64,000 nucleotides of DNA from Lysobacterales bacterium (lineage in GTDB: Bacteria; Pseudomonadota; Gammaproteobacteria; Xanthomonadales; Rhodanobacteraceae). Below, piece by piece: positions 16,736 through 27,607 of this stretch (its first letter is position 1; every line of letters begins with the position of its first letter). The DNA is taken from positions 62,001 through 126,000 of the forward strand of contig NSJK01000006.1 of NCBI GenBank assembly GCA_002632325.1, in the 5' to 3' direction. Made by a program: the position numbers and the translations under genes. Under the pieces are notes generated by a model. It was not told the origin of the DNA. It made no database searches and saw nothing but the letters and a program-made list of their open reading frames with translations.

Positions 16736-17967
16736 GGGTCACGTTCGGCGCGGCGCGCGACGAGCGTGGATGCAGTGAGGTCGGCGCTGACATTGCCGAT
16801 GGTCGCGAACAGATCGGGAATCGTGTCGACCGCGAGCAAGAGGCCGAGCGGCGCCACCGGCAAGCCCATCGCCGAAGTCACCGGCAGGGTCGTCGCCATG
16901 AAACTGACCTGGCCGGGCAGGCCGACCGCACCGAGGCTGATCACCACCGCGAGCGCGGCGCCCGTCGCCAGTTGCGCGGCCGACACTTCGATGCCGTAGA
17001 TCCAGGCCACGAACAGCGCCGAGCCGATGTATTGCATCGGGCTGGTGATGCGAAACAGCGAGGCCGCCAGCGGCAGCACCAGCGCAGCAATCGCGTTGGG
17101 CTGGCCCAGTCGCGTGGTCGCCGATTCGAGCATCGCCGGCAAGGACGCGAGTGAGGATTGCGTGCTCGCGGCGACGACTTGTGCGGGCACGATGCCGCTG
17201 GCAAAGCGGCGCAGCGGGATGCCGCCGAACAGCATCACGGTCGGATACAGCAGGGCGGTGGCGAGCAGATACATCGTGCATTGCATCGCGATGTAACCGC
17301 CGAGCGCGCCGATCACGCCGTGGCCCGCGCGTGCGCAGACCGCGAGCACGAGCGCGAACACGCCCACCGGCGCAACCCACAGCACGCCGCGCACGATCAC
17401 GATCATGGTGTCGGCGAGCGCCTGGAACAGTTCGATCAGGCGCGCGCGCCGCCCGGCTTCGATGCGCGTGAGCGCAAAGCCGAAGCACAGCGCGAACACC
17501 ACCAGCGGCAACATCGCCGCCTGCGCCGCGGCCGCGATCGCATTGCTCGGCACGATGCTCGCGAGCCAGTCGCCGAAGTTCGGTGCCGTCGCCACAGTGC
17601 TTGCGCTGGGTATTGCCGCGCGCAAGGCCGCGACGGTGGCTGGATCGCGCGGCAGCAGGGCGAGCAGGAGCGGCGCGACCAGCGCCATGAGGGCCGCGCC
17701 TGCGCTGAGCAGGATCGCGAACACGCTGAGCGCGCGGCGCGCGGTGCGTCCCGATGCAGCCGCTTCGCTCGCGGCGCCGACCCCGACGATGACGAGTGCG
17801 AGTACCAGCGGCACCACGGTCATCTGCAGTGCATTGAGCCACAGGCGCCCGACCGGCTGCACGAGATCGGCGGCGCGCGTCGCCAGTGCGGGATCCAGCC
17901 ACGCCAGCGCGAGGCCGACGAGAGCGCCGAGAATGAGTCCAAGCAGAATGCGGGCGGTTGATGACAT
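16732..17967 (-). CDS. Dicarboxylate/amino acid:cation symporter (DAACS family)
   Basis: A 411-residue inner-membrane symporter related to GltP/DctA/SstT. It opens with ILLGLILGALVGLAL, has LNALQMTVVPLVLALVIVG (residues about 43-61), the conserved QSSLASLPAMLES reentrant loop near 285 and, near the end, a region corresponding to TM8 with LPVAPLGLLLAVDTIPDL, where the family normally binds substrate carboxylates. Some canonical residues (the NMDGT motif) are not obvious, so the substrate is uncertain. It lies 12 bases after the L,D-transpeptidase-like gene in an operon with an Ala-Glu epimerase, so uptake of glutamate or of small murein-derived acids is a reasonable guess. Confidence 0.82.
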   Translation of the reverse strand: MSSTARILLGLILGALVGLALAWLDPALATRAADLVQPVGRLWLNALQMTVVPLVLALVIVGVGAASEAAASGRTARRALSVFAILLSAGAALMALVAPLLLALLPRDPATVAALRAAIPSASTVATAPNFGDWLASIVPSNAIAAAAQAAMLPLVVFALCFGFALTRIEAGRRARLIELFQALADTMIVIVRGVLWVAPVGVFALVLAVCARAGHGVIGALGGYIAMQCTMYLLATALLYPTVMLFGGIPLRRFASGIVPAQVVAASTQSSLASLPAMLESATTRLGQPNAIAALVLPLAASLFRITSPMQYIGSALFVAWIYGIEVSAAQLATGAALAVVISLGAVGLPGQVSFMATTLPVTSAMGLPVAPLGLLLAVDTIPDLFATIGNVSADLTASTLVARRAERDP

Positions 17968-17979
17968 GGCGGCGTCGGC

Positions 17980-18774
17980 TCAGGGCAGGTCTTGCGGCGT
18001 GATGTCGGGCAGGTTCCAGACGCGATGCAGGCGCTGATATTCGCTGCGCGGCAACAGCACGAACACCGGCGCGTCCCCGGGGCGCAGCCATGCAAGCAAG
18101 GCCTCCATGTCCGCAGCGGACATCGCAGTGCAGCCCGCGGTCGGCTCACCGGGTCTGCGCCACAAATGCAGGAAGATGCAGCTCCCCGCGCCTTGTTCGT
18201 GCTGCGGATTGTCATCGACAACCACGCCAAGCATGTAGCGTGGATCGCCATCCAGATGCAGGTCGCGTCGCATCGGTTCGGAGGAGCCGACCACCGCCGC
18301 GCTGCCGACCGTGCGTGCATCGACGATGCGGTCGTACCAGGGCGAGCCGACCACGTCGACGCACCAGTGATCCACGCTCATCGCTGCGTAGGGCCACGCC
18401 GACTGCAACGAAGCTGCAGCACCGAAGGCGGTGCCCAGCGCGAACACGCCGGCCGGACTGCGGCCATCGCCCTCGCGTTTCTGCAGCCCCGCTTGTGGCG
18501 GATGCAGGCCGATGCCCCAGGCTGCGCCCTTGCGGCCAATGCTGACCGGGCTCGCCGCGCCCTGCGCCTGCCAACCGCTGGCGCCGCGTTCGAAGGTCTG
18601 CATGCTTGCCTGCGTCGCATCCCAGTCGGGCGCGATCACGAGGATCAACTGCCGCGACTGCGCCCACGGCAGCGGCTTGCGCACGGGCGCGTGACAGGCC
18701 GCGATCAAGGCCAGAATCAGCAGCGCCGCGATGCGTGCGGGCGTGTTCGAGCGGGAAACGCAAAACCTGCGCAT
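17980..18774 (-). CDS. L,D-transpeptidase-fold (YkuD) lipoprotein
   Basis: A 264-residue exported protein with a basic N-terminus, a hydrophobic segment and a lipobox ending LIAAC (residue about 26). The YkuD active-site pattern is present near residue 200-218: His in CIFLHLW, then TAGCTAM with the nucleophilic Cys; the usual SxGCxR(M) motif here reads TAGCTAM. Upstream, GDGRSPAGVFALG matches the conserved family stretch. L,D-transpeptidases crosslink or trim peptidoglycan stems in the periplasm; stand-alone members of this subgroup are often poorly characterised. Its start overlaps the epimerase stop (TGATG), which places it within the murein-peptide operon. Confidence 0.78.
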   Translation of the reverse strand: MRRFCVSRSNTPARIAALLILALIAACHAPVRKPLPWAQSRQLILVIAPDWDATQASMQTFERGASGWQAQGAASPVSIGRKGAAWGIGLHPPQAGLQKREGDGRSPAGVFALGTAFGAAASLQSAWPYAAMSVDHWCVDVVGSPWYDRIVDARTVGSAAVVGSSEPMRRDLHLDGDPRYMLGVVVDDNPQHEQGAGSCIFLHLWRRPGEPTAGCTAMSAADMEALLAWLRPGDAPVFVLLPRSEYQRLHRVWNLPDITPQDLP

Positions 18775-19868
18775 CAGGCGATCTCCTCGAGTCCGGCGAT
18801 CGTGCGGATGCCCAGCCCCGCACCGTCGCCGATTTCGATGCGCGGGCCATCGAAGCGCGCGCTGCCGTCGATCGGATCACGGCTGCACAGCGAGGGCGCA
18901 TCGAGGTCGATGCGGGTGACCGTGTGTGCGTGGGCAATCGCGAGGTGGGCCGCGGCGGTTACTGCGATGGCGCTTTCGAGCATGCAGCCGAGCATGCATT
19001 CGATGCCGTGCAGGGCGGCGATGTCGATGATGCGCACTGCGTGGCCGATGCCGCCCGCCTTCATCAGCTTGACGTTGATGATGCGCGCCGCGCGGCGCTC
19101 GATCAGGCTGAGCGCGGCGCGCGCGTCGAACGCACTTTCGTCGGCCATCAGCGGCACCTGCACGCGCTCGGCGATGTGGCACATGCCCTCGATGTCGGCC
19201 GCAGGCACCGGCTGTTCGATGAGGTCGATCTGCACGCCGGCTCGTTCGAGTGCCTGCAATACCTGCACGGTCTGTGCGGCAGTCCAGCCCTGATTGGCAT
19301 CGAGTCGCAGCGCGGCGCGACCGGCCACCACGCGGTCGATCGCGCAGACGCGTTCGATGTCGGCGTCGACCTGCTTGCCGACCTTGATCTTGAGCGCGCG
19401 GAAGCCGCGCGCGAGTGCGCGGCGTGCTTCTTCCACCATCGTCTCGACGCTGCCGAGACTGATCGTGAGGCTGGTTTCGAGCCGCGGCGTACCGCCTCCG
19501 AAGAGTTGATACAGCGGCGCCTGATGCAACTGGCCCCACAGATCGTGCAGCGCGATATCCACGGCTGCCTTGGCGCTGCCGTTGCCGGGCAGGGCGGTGT
19601 CGATGAGCGTGCCGAGATGGTTGCGTTGGGCGACCTCGACACCGATCAGGCGCGGCGCGATGTGGTCGCGAATCGCGGCGATGATCGTGGCATGCGTCTC
19701 GCCGGTGATCGCCGCAGTCGGCGGCGCCGAGCCATGGCCGATCGCGCCGTTGTCGGCGCGCATCATCACCACGATGTCATCGACTTCGTCGACGCTGCGC
19801 AGCGCGGTGCGAAACGGCGTGCGTAGCGGAACGCGCAGGCGGCGCAGTTCGATCGCGGTGATCTTCAT
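18774..19868 (-). CDS. L-Ala-D/L-Glu (dipeptide) epimerase, enolase superfamily
   Basis: A 364-residue muconate-lactonising-type enzyme that epimerises the Glu of L-Ala-D-Glu released from murein. The N-terminal capping domain holds FRTALRSVDEVDDIVV (about residues 20-35). The barrel carries the catalytic Lys in the ALKIKVGKQV region (about 160), the metal ligands Asp in LRLDANQGW (about 190), Glu in LIEQPVPA (about 220) and Asp in LMADESAFD (about 245), and the second Lys in IINVKLMKAGG (about 268). Length and motifs fit YcjG/YkfB. The start at 19868 overlaps the upstream NlpC/P60 stop by ATGA. Neighbouring murein enzymes support the assignment. Confidence 0.88.
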   Translation of the reverse strand: MKITAIELRRLRVPLRTPFRTALRSVDEVDDIVVMMRADNGAIGHGSAPPTAAITGETHATIIAAIRDHIAPRLIGVEVAQRNHLGTLIDTALPGNGSAKAAVDIALHDLWGQLHQAPLYQLFGGGTPRLETSLTISLGSVETMVEEARRALARGFRALKIKVGKQVDADIERVCAIDRVVAGRAALRLDANQGWTAAQTVQVLQALERAGVQIDLIEQPVPAADIEGMCHIAERVQVPLMADESAFDARAALSLIERRAARIINVKLMKAGGIGHAVRIIDIAALHGIECMLGCMLESAIAVTAAAHLAIAHAHTVTRIDLDAPSLCSRDPIDGSARFDGPRIEIGDGAGLGIRTIAGLEEIA

Positions 19869-21316
19869 CGCGGTAGTCCGTGCGCGGGAACGTCGGTGTC
19901 GCCCGGCACGTCGGCAGCGATGCGCACGATCGCGGTCATCACATCGACCCAGGGCTCACCCTTGGCCGTGCGCAGCGGCGCGAGTGGCGTCACCACCACG
20001 CCATTGGCGCGCTGCTGCTGCAAGCGGCCCGCGTCATCGCGGTAGGCAAAGCCGGTGGTGTCATGGATCACCCACGGCAGGCCATTGAGTTGGCCGATCA
20101 CCAGCATCACGTGGCCGGGCAGGTAGACGAGGTCGCCCACGCGCGCCGCGCGCAGCGCGGCGATGCGCACGGCGTGATCGTCGCCCGCGCCGAACACGCG
20201 CTTGCGCAAGGCTGGACTTGCGGCCTGATCGCCGGTATTGCGTGGCAGCTTGAGGCCGAAGCTGCGGTAGACCTCGCTGACGAAACCCGAGCAGTCGCGC
20301 GTGCCATCGGCATGGCCCCAACCGTAGCGTTCGCCGAGAAACTTGAAGGCCTGACGCAGCAAGTTCGCTTGCGTCAGCGGAAGGTAGTCGCTGCTGCTGT
20401 CGGCGCTGCGCGGCAACAGCGCGGGCGCGAACATGAGGCGGCCATCGGCACGCCGCCACGGCAGTTCGAGCACATGACTGCCGAGCGCGCCCTGACCATG
20501 GATGATGCTGCGCGGGGTTTCATTGCGCGCGAGCGGCAGGCGCAGACCCATGTCGAGCTGCAAGCGTGACAGCGGTGATTGCTCGGGCGTCGAGGCTGTT
20601 TGCGTGGTTGCGGCGGTGATGATCCGGAAGGGCGTGGCCTGGGTATAGCCGAACACTTCGTCGGTGCTGCCGATCGCCACCGCTGCTTGTTCGATCCACG
20701 CCGCGTAGTTTTCGCTGATGACGAAGAACCATTGGCCATCGCGGCTGGCATGCGCGACCACCACCGGCGTGCCGGGAAACAGTGCACTTTCCTGCAGACG
20801 ATCGAGCCTGAAACCGTCGTCGGCACGGTAGGCAAACTGGTGGCTGGGCAGACGACGCAGCGCCGCGCGATGCACCACGAGACCGTAGCGAGTCGGGCTG
20901 ATCGCGGCGATCGCATCGAAGTTGCGATTGGCGAGGATCGCCGCCAAGGTCGGGCTCGAAATCGGCGCGCCGCGCAGATCCATCAGCGGGCCTTGCGGCG
21001 CCGCGCCCAAGGCCTTGATCCAACGGATCACCTGATCGCGCGTGAGCTGCGCGGGCAGGGCGCGCAGATCGTGCATGCTCGGATCGTCCGCAAGGAGGGC
21101 CGCATTCTGTGCGTCGATCGCGCTGCGATCGAGCATGAGGCGTTCGGCGTGCTCGCGGCCAGCTATCCAGAACTCGGGCGCGAGCTTGGCGTCATCGACA
21201 TCGAGTGCGGCGTGCGCGGTGCTGCGTTGCTGCGCATCAGCCGGCAGGGTCGCCGTGGTGAACACGAGGGCGAACGCGAGGACGCCGCCGATGCACAATC
21301 GCCGCACGATCTTCAT
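19865..21316 (-). CDS. SH3-NlpC/P60 murein peptidase (YkfC-like), exported
   Basis: A 483-residue protein with a Sec signal (hydrophobic stretch ending near ADAQQ, residue 29). After an N-terminal region, one or two SH3-like domains occupy about residues 150-320 (FPGTPVVVAHASRDGQWFFVIS is a clear SH3b strand set). The C-terminal NlpC/P60 peptidase has the Cys nucleophile in RDCSGFVSEVYR (about 370), the His in LPGHVMLVIG (about 420) and a third polar residue in VIHDTTG (about 435). Family members cut gamma-D-Glu-meso-Dap bonds in stem peptides. The product would hand L-Ala-D-Glu to the epimerase encoded next. The start overlaps the DUF819 gene stop (ATGA). Confidence 0.87.
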   Translation of the reverse strand: MKIVRRLCIGGVLAFALVFTTATLPADAQQRSTAHAALDVDDAKLAPEFWIAGREHAERLMLDRSAIDAQNAALLADDPSMHDLRALPAQLTRDQVIRWIKALGAAPQGPLMDLRGAPISSPTLAAILANRNFDAIAAISPTRYGLVVHRAALRRLPSHQFAYRADDGFRLDRLQESALFPGTPVVVAHASRDGQWFFVISENYAAWIEQAAVAIGSTDEVFGYTQATPFRIITAATTQTASTPEQSPLSRLQLDMGLRLPLARNETPRSIIHGQGALGSHVLELPWRRADGRLMFAPALLPRSADSSSDYLPLTQANLLRQAFKFLGERYGWGHADGTRDCSGFVSEVYRSFGLKLPRNTGDQAASPALRKRVFGAGDDHAVRIAALRAARVGDLVYLPGHVMLVIGQLNGLPWVIHDTTGFAYRDDAGRLQQQRANGVVVTPLAPLRTAKGEPWVDVMTAIVRIAADVPGDTDVPAHGLPR

Positions 21317-22464
21317 CCCGTCGCCAGGCGCGACAGCAACGCCGCGACGCCAAGGCCGACGCCGGTACCCAGAATGTAGCCCAACAGCGCCAGCAAGATG
21401 CCGACCGGCACCAGTGCGCGGGCGTAGCTTGCGGCGAGGATCGGCGTCGCGGCGACACCGCCGACATGGGCGAGCGAGGCGATGCCGCACAGGTGCAGGT
21501 CGAAATGGAACAGCCGCGCGGCGAGCACGAGCAGACTGCCGTGCAGGGTGAGGATCGTGAGCCCGCACAGCAGATACAGCGGCGCCTGCGCGATGCCATC
21601 GAAGTTGCTCTGCGAGGCGAGCACCGCAACCACCGCGACGAGCAGGGCGTTCGCTGTGGCGCTGGCGCCGGCCATGCGTGCGAGTGGGGTGTGGGCAACG
21701 ATCAGTCCCGCAGCCGTGGCCAGCAGGATCGTCCAGGTATTCACGCCGAACAGGCCCGCCGCGGGCAAGTGCGCAGCGAGTTCGCCGCAGGCGAAAGCGC
21801 TCGCCAGCGCAAGCCCAAGCCACAGCAACACCGCATCGGGGGTCACGGCCCTGCTTTCCGGCTGCGTGACCACGAGACCCTCGGAACTCGCGCGTGCGCC
21901 GGTCCAGCGGTTGAAGGCCGGGGCGAGGCGACCGATCGAGAACAGCAGGGCAAACCACATCGAGTAGCACAGCGCATCGGCGAGCATGGACATCGCCAGC
22001 AGGGAGTCGGGCATGCCGATCGCCTGCTTGACCGCGATCATGTTGGCGGTGCCGCCGACCCAACTGCCCGACAGCGCCGCCAGCGGCTGCCAGGCGTCGG
22101 CCGGCAACCAGGGGCGGTAGAGCAGGAAGGTGGCGATGAAGGCGATCACGATCGTGAGCGTGGTGACGAAGAACACCGCGAGCACGCGCGGGCCGAGCGC
22201 GGCAATCGCGCGCAGATCGCAATGGATCATCAGCAGGAACACCAGGGCCGGCACCAGATGCCGCACCAGCATCGACTGCGCCACCGCGATCTCGCCCTCC
22301 ACGCGCCAAAGACCCGCGGCAGCGAGTGCGGTGACGCACAGATAGGTCCACACGATCGGCGGCAGCCAGTTGAACAATCGCCAGCGCAGGCGGCGCTCGA
22401 GCGCGGGGAAAATGCCCGCGCACAACAGCATCAGTGCCAGATACGGCCAGACGCTGCGGATCAT
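21313..22464 (-). CDS. DUF819 family membrane protein, putative transporter
   Basis: A 383-residue inner-membrane protein with roughly ten to eleven hydrophobic helices, beginning MIRSVWPYLALMLLCAG. The segment LAALSGSWVGGTANMIAVKQ (about residues 120-140) is the characteristic DUF819 loop; a second inverted-repeat-like half contains AHVGGVAATPILAA near 335. The family (B. subtilis YjcL) has no firmly known substrate. The start at 22464 avoids an unlikely polar extension present in the longer frame to 22602. It heads a six-gene coupled operon with murein-peptide enzymes, so transport of murein fragments is possible but unproven. Confidence 0.8.
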   Translation of the reverse strand: MIRSVWPYLALMLLCAGIFPALERRLRWRLFNWLPPIVWTYLCVTALAAAGLWRVEGEIAVAQSMLVRHLVPALVFLLMIHCDLRAIAALGPRVLAVFFVTTLTIVIAFIATFLLYRPWLPADAWQPLAALSGSWVGGTANMIAVKQAIGMPDSLLAMSMLADALCYSMWFALLFSIGRLAPAFNRWTGARASSEGLVVTQPESRAVTPDAVLLWLGLALASAFACGELAAHLPAAGLFGVNTWTILLATAAGLIVAHTPLARMAGASATANALLVAVVAVLASQSNFDGIAQAPLYLLCGLTILTLHGSLLVLAARLFHFDLHLCGIASLAHVGGVAATPILAASYARALVPVGILLALLGYILGTGVGLGVAALLSRLATG

Positions 22465-22673
22465 CTGCAGTCTGGCTGCATCGTGTGGGCCGGATCGCGC
22501 GGCGATTGAGTGGAGTCTGGCGGGATCTGTGCTGTTCCTTTCACGCGCGCCTTCCCCGCGAATGTCAAGGACATGCAGTGTATGCGAAGGCGTCAAGTGC
22601 ATGCAGCGCCCGGCATCGCGGACCGTGTTGGCAACATGCGATGCGCTTTGCCCCTTTGCACGGCGCGGGCAGC

Positions 22674-22679
22674 TAAAAT
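22674..22679 (+). promoter_or_regulatory. Putative -10 box of rmlB
   Basis: TAAAAT ends 50 bases before the rmlB start in the 265-base divergent region between the DUF819 gene and rmlB. The -35 region is not convincing. Nothing else was recognised in this intergenic stretch. Confidence 0.35.
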
Positions 22680-22729
22680 GGGCACTTGTTCCCGCCCTTC
22701 ATTTCACTCACAGGCTCGGCCCCAAGCCC

Positions 22730-23782
22730 ATGAAAACCCTGCTTGTCACCGGCGGCGCCGGCTTCATCGGCGGCAATTTCGTGCTCGACGCGCTCGCCCG
22801 CGGCGGCGCGCGCATCGTCAATCTCGATGCGCTCACCTATGCCGGCAATCGCGACACCTTGGCGAGCCTGGAGGGTCGCAGCGAGCATGTATTCGTGCAC
22901 GGCGACATCGGCGATGCCGCCCTGGTGCGGCGCCTGCTGGCCGAGCATCGCCCCGATGCGGTGGTGAACTTCGCTGCCGAGTCGCATGTGGATCGCTCGA
23001 TCGACGGTCCGGCCGCGTTCGTGCAGACCAACGTGGTCGGCACGCTCAACCTGCTCGAATGCACGCTGGGCTATTGGCGCGAATTGCCGCTCGAACGTCA
23101 GGATGGCTTCCGCTTCCTGCACGTCTCCACCGACGAGGTGTATGGCTCGCTCGGGCCGGTCGGGCGCTTCAGCGAGGAAACCGCGTATGCGCCCAATTCG
23201 CCGTATTCGGCATCCAAGGCCGCGTCCGATCATCTCGTGCGCGCCTTCCACCACACCTACGGCCTGCCGACGCTCACGACGAATTGCTCGAACAATTACG
23301 GGCCGTATCAGTTTCCGGAAAAGCTCATCCCGCTCATCATCCAGAAGGCGCTCGCGGGTCAGCCGCTGCCGGTCTATGGCGATGGCCGCAATGTGCGCGA
23401 TTGGTTGTTCGTCGGCGACCATGTCGCGGCAATCCGTCGCGTGCTCGAGATCGGTCGCGTCGGTGAGGTCTACAACGTCGGCGGCGATGCCGAGCGCGAG
23501 AACATCCACGTGGTCAAGACGATCTGCGCCCTGCTCGACGAACGCGGGCCGCTCGCCGATGGCCGCAAGCGCGAGGCGCTGATCACCTACGTCAAGGATC
23601 GGCCCGGCCATGACCGCCGCTACGCGATCGATGCCGGCAAGATCAAGCGTGACCTTGGCTGGCGCCAGACCGAGTCCTTCGAAAGCGGCATCGCGCGCAC
23701 GGTCGACTGGTATCTTGCCAATCAGGCCTGGGTCACGCGTGTGCTCGATGGCAGCTACCGCATGGAGCGCCTGGGCGCCTGA
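22730..23782 (+). CDS. rfbB: dTDP-glucose 4,6-dehydratase
   Basis: A 350-residue short-chain dehydrogenase-fold enzyme, second step of dTDP-L-rhamnose synthesis for surface polysaccharide. The NAD fold is VTGGAGFIGGNFV (residues 6-18), the active-site region HVSTDEVYGSLG holds the catalytic Thr/Asp/Glu (about 130-140) and YSASKAASDHL gives the YxxxK pair (about 162-166). RPGHDRRYAIDAGKI near 298 is the RmlB substrate signature. The start at 22730 gives the family N-terminus. Its usual partner genes rmlA, rmlC and rmlD are displaced to 33209, 34093 and 39788 by two inserts. Confidence 0.96.
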   Translation: MKTLLVTGGAGFIGGNFVLDALARGGARIVNLDALTYAGNRDTLASLEGRSEHVFVHGDIGDAALVRRLLAEHRPDAVVNFAAESHVDRSIDGPAAFVQTNVVGTLNLLECTLGYWRELPLERQDGFRFLHVSTDEVYGSLGPVGRFSEETAYAPNSPYSASKAASDHLVRAFHHTYGLPTLTTNCSNNYGPYQFPEKLIPLIIQKALAGQPLPVYGDGRNVRDWLFVGDHVAAIRRVLEIGRVGEVYNVGGDAERENIHVVKTICALLDERGPLADGRKREALITYVKDRPGHDRRYAIDAGKIKRDLGWRQTESFESGIARTVDWYLANQAWVTRVLDGSYRMERLGA

Positions 23783-23917
23783 TGCGAATATCCTCACAGG
23801 CGTGCGCCACCGGGCAGGCCCCGCGACCTGCGTAGTGCCCCACTTGCAGTGCGGGCCGTGCAAGACTCGCAGGCTCGCGCCCGGCGCTCGGCCGGCATTG
23901 CACAGGGGAATGGATCG

Positions 23918-26857
<2,940 letters not shown>

Positions 26858-26861
<4 letters not shown>

Positions 26862-27607
26862 TCTTGGATTGGTGCCCCGGCATCCGCGAGGCCTGCGGGC
26901 ATTGGCGCGGTGCGCCGATGTTGCAGCAGACCTTCGAGGCGCTGGAGCGCACGCTGGAGCAGAACAACGATGCGTGCATCGACTGCGCCAAGACCGTCGT
27001 CGAGGTGGTGTGCCGCGTGGTGGTGGAAAGCTTCCACACCCCGCAAGCCCCGCTGAAGCCGGTACAGGAAACGCCCACGCTGTCGGACTGGCTGAGCGCC
27101 GCGATTCGCGCACTCAAGCTGGGCGACGTGCGTGATGACCGGTTCAAGAAGCTGGTGTCCAGCCACCACAAGTTGGCCGACGCGCTGAACGATCTGCGCA
27201 ACAAGGCGGGCCCTGCCAGCCACGGCAAAGACCCTTATCTGGAACGACTGGCAGAGCACCACCGGCGCAGTGCCGTGCTGGCGGCGGATGCCATTGTGGC
27301 CTTTCTGCATCACGCCTATCTCGATGCGCAGCTCGACCCGATCAGCTCCCGTGAGCCGTGGGAGTGGTTCGCAACGGACAACGCATTGATTGACGCGCAC
27401 GTGGGGCTGGCGGTGGATGCAGAGGATGGCGACGCGCCGACCTTGCGCTTTCTGCTGCCGGGCGGTGACGAGCTGCCGCTCAACATCGAAGTCAGCCGTT
27501 TGCTTTACCAACTGGATCGGGACGCCTATGTCGAGGCGTTGAACGCTGCGCGCGGAGCACCGCCTCCAGTCGCGGAGCCTGTCGAAGAACAAGGAGAGTC
27601 GGCATGA
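26858..27607 (+). CDS. Abortive infection family protein (Abi C-terminus type), linked to the restriction operon
   Basis: A 249-residue cytoplasmic protein without signal or membrane segments. The central stretch DALNDLRNKAGPASHGKD (about residues 108-125) followed by HHRRSAVLAADAIVAFLHHAY matches the Abi_C type of domain, in which the conserved RN...HG pattern is an expected active or binding site; the family is tied to phage abortive infection but its reaction is not known to me. It begins inside the hsdS stop and ends inside the start of the AAA protein gene (both ATGA), so it is fixed in the operon and may act with the downstream nuclease. Its last codons carry a 17-base sequence repeated at the end of the next gene. 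Confidence 0.6.
27581..27597 (+). repeat. 17-base direct repeat, copy 1, holding the ribosome binding site of the next gene
   Basis: GTCGAAGAACAAGGAGA is identical to 29875-29891. It encodes the end of VEEQGE at the C-terminus and provides AAGGAG seven bases before the next ATG (27604). Confidence 0.85.
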
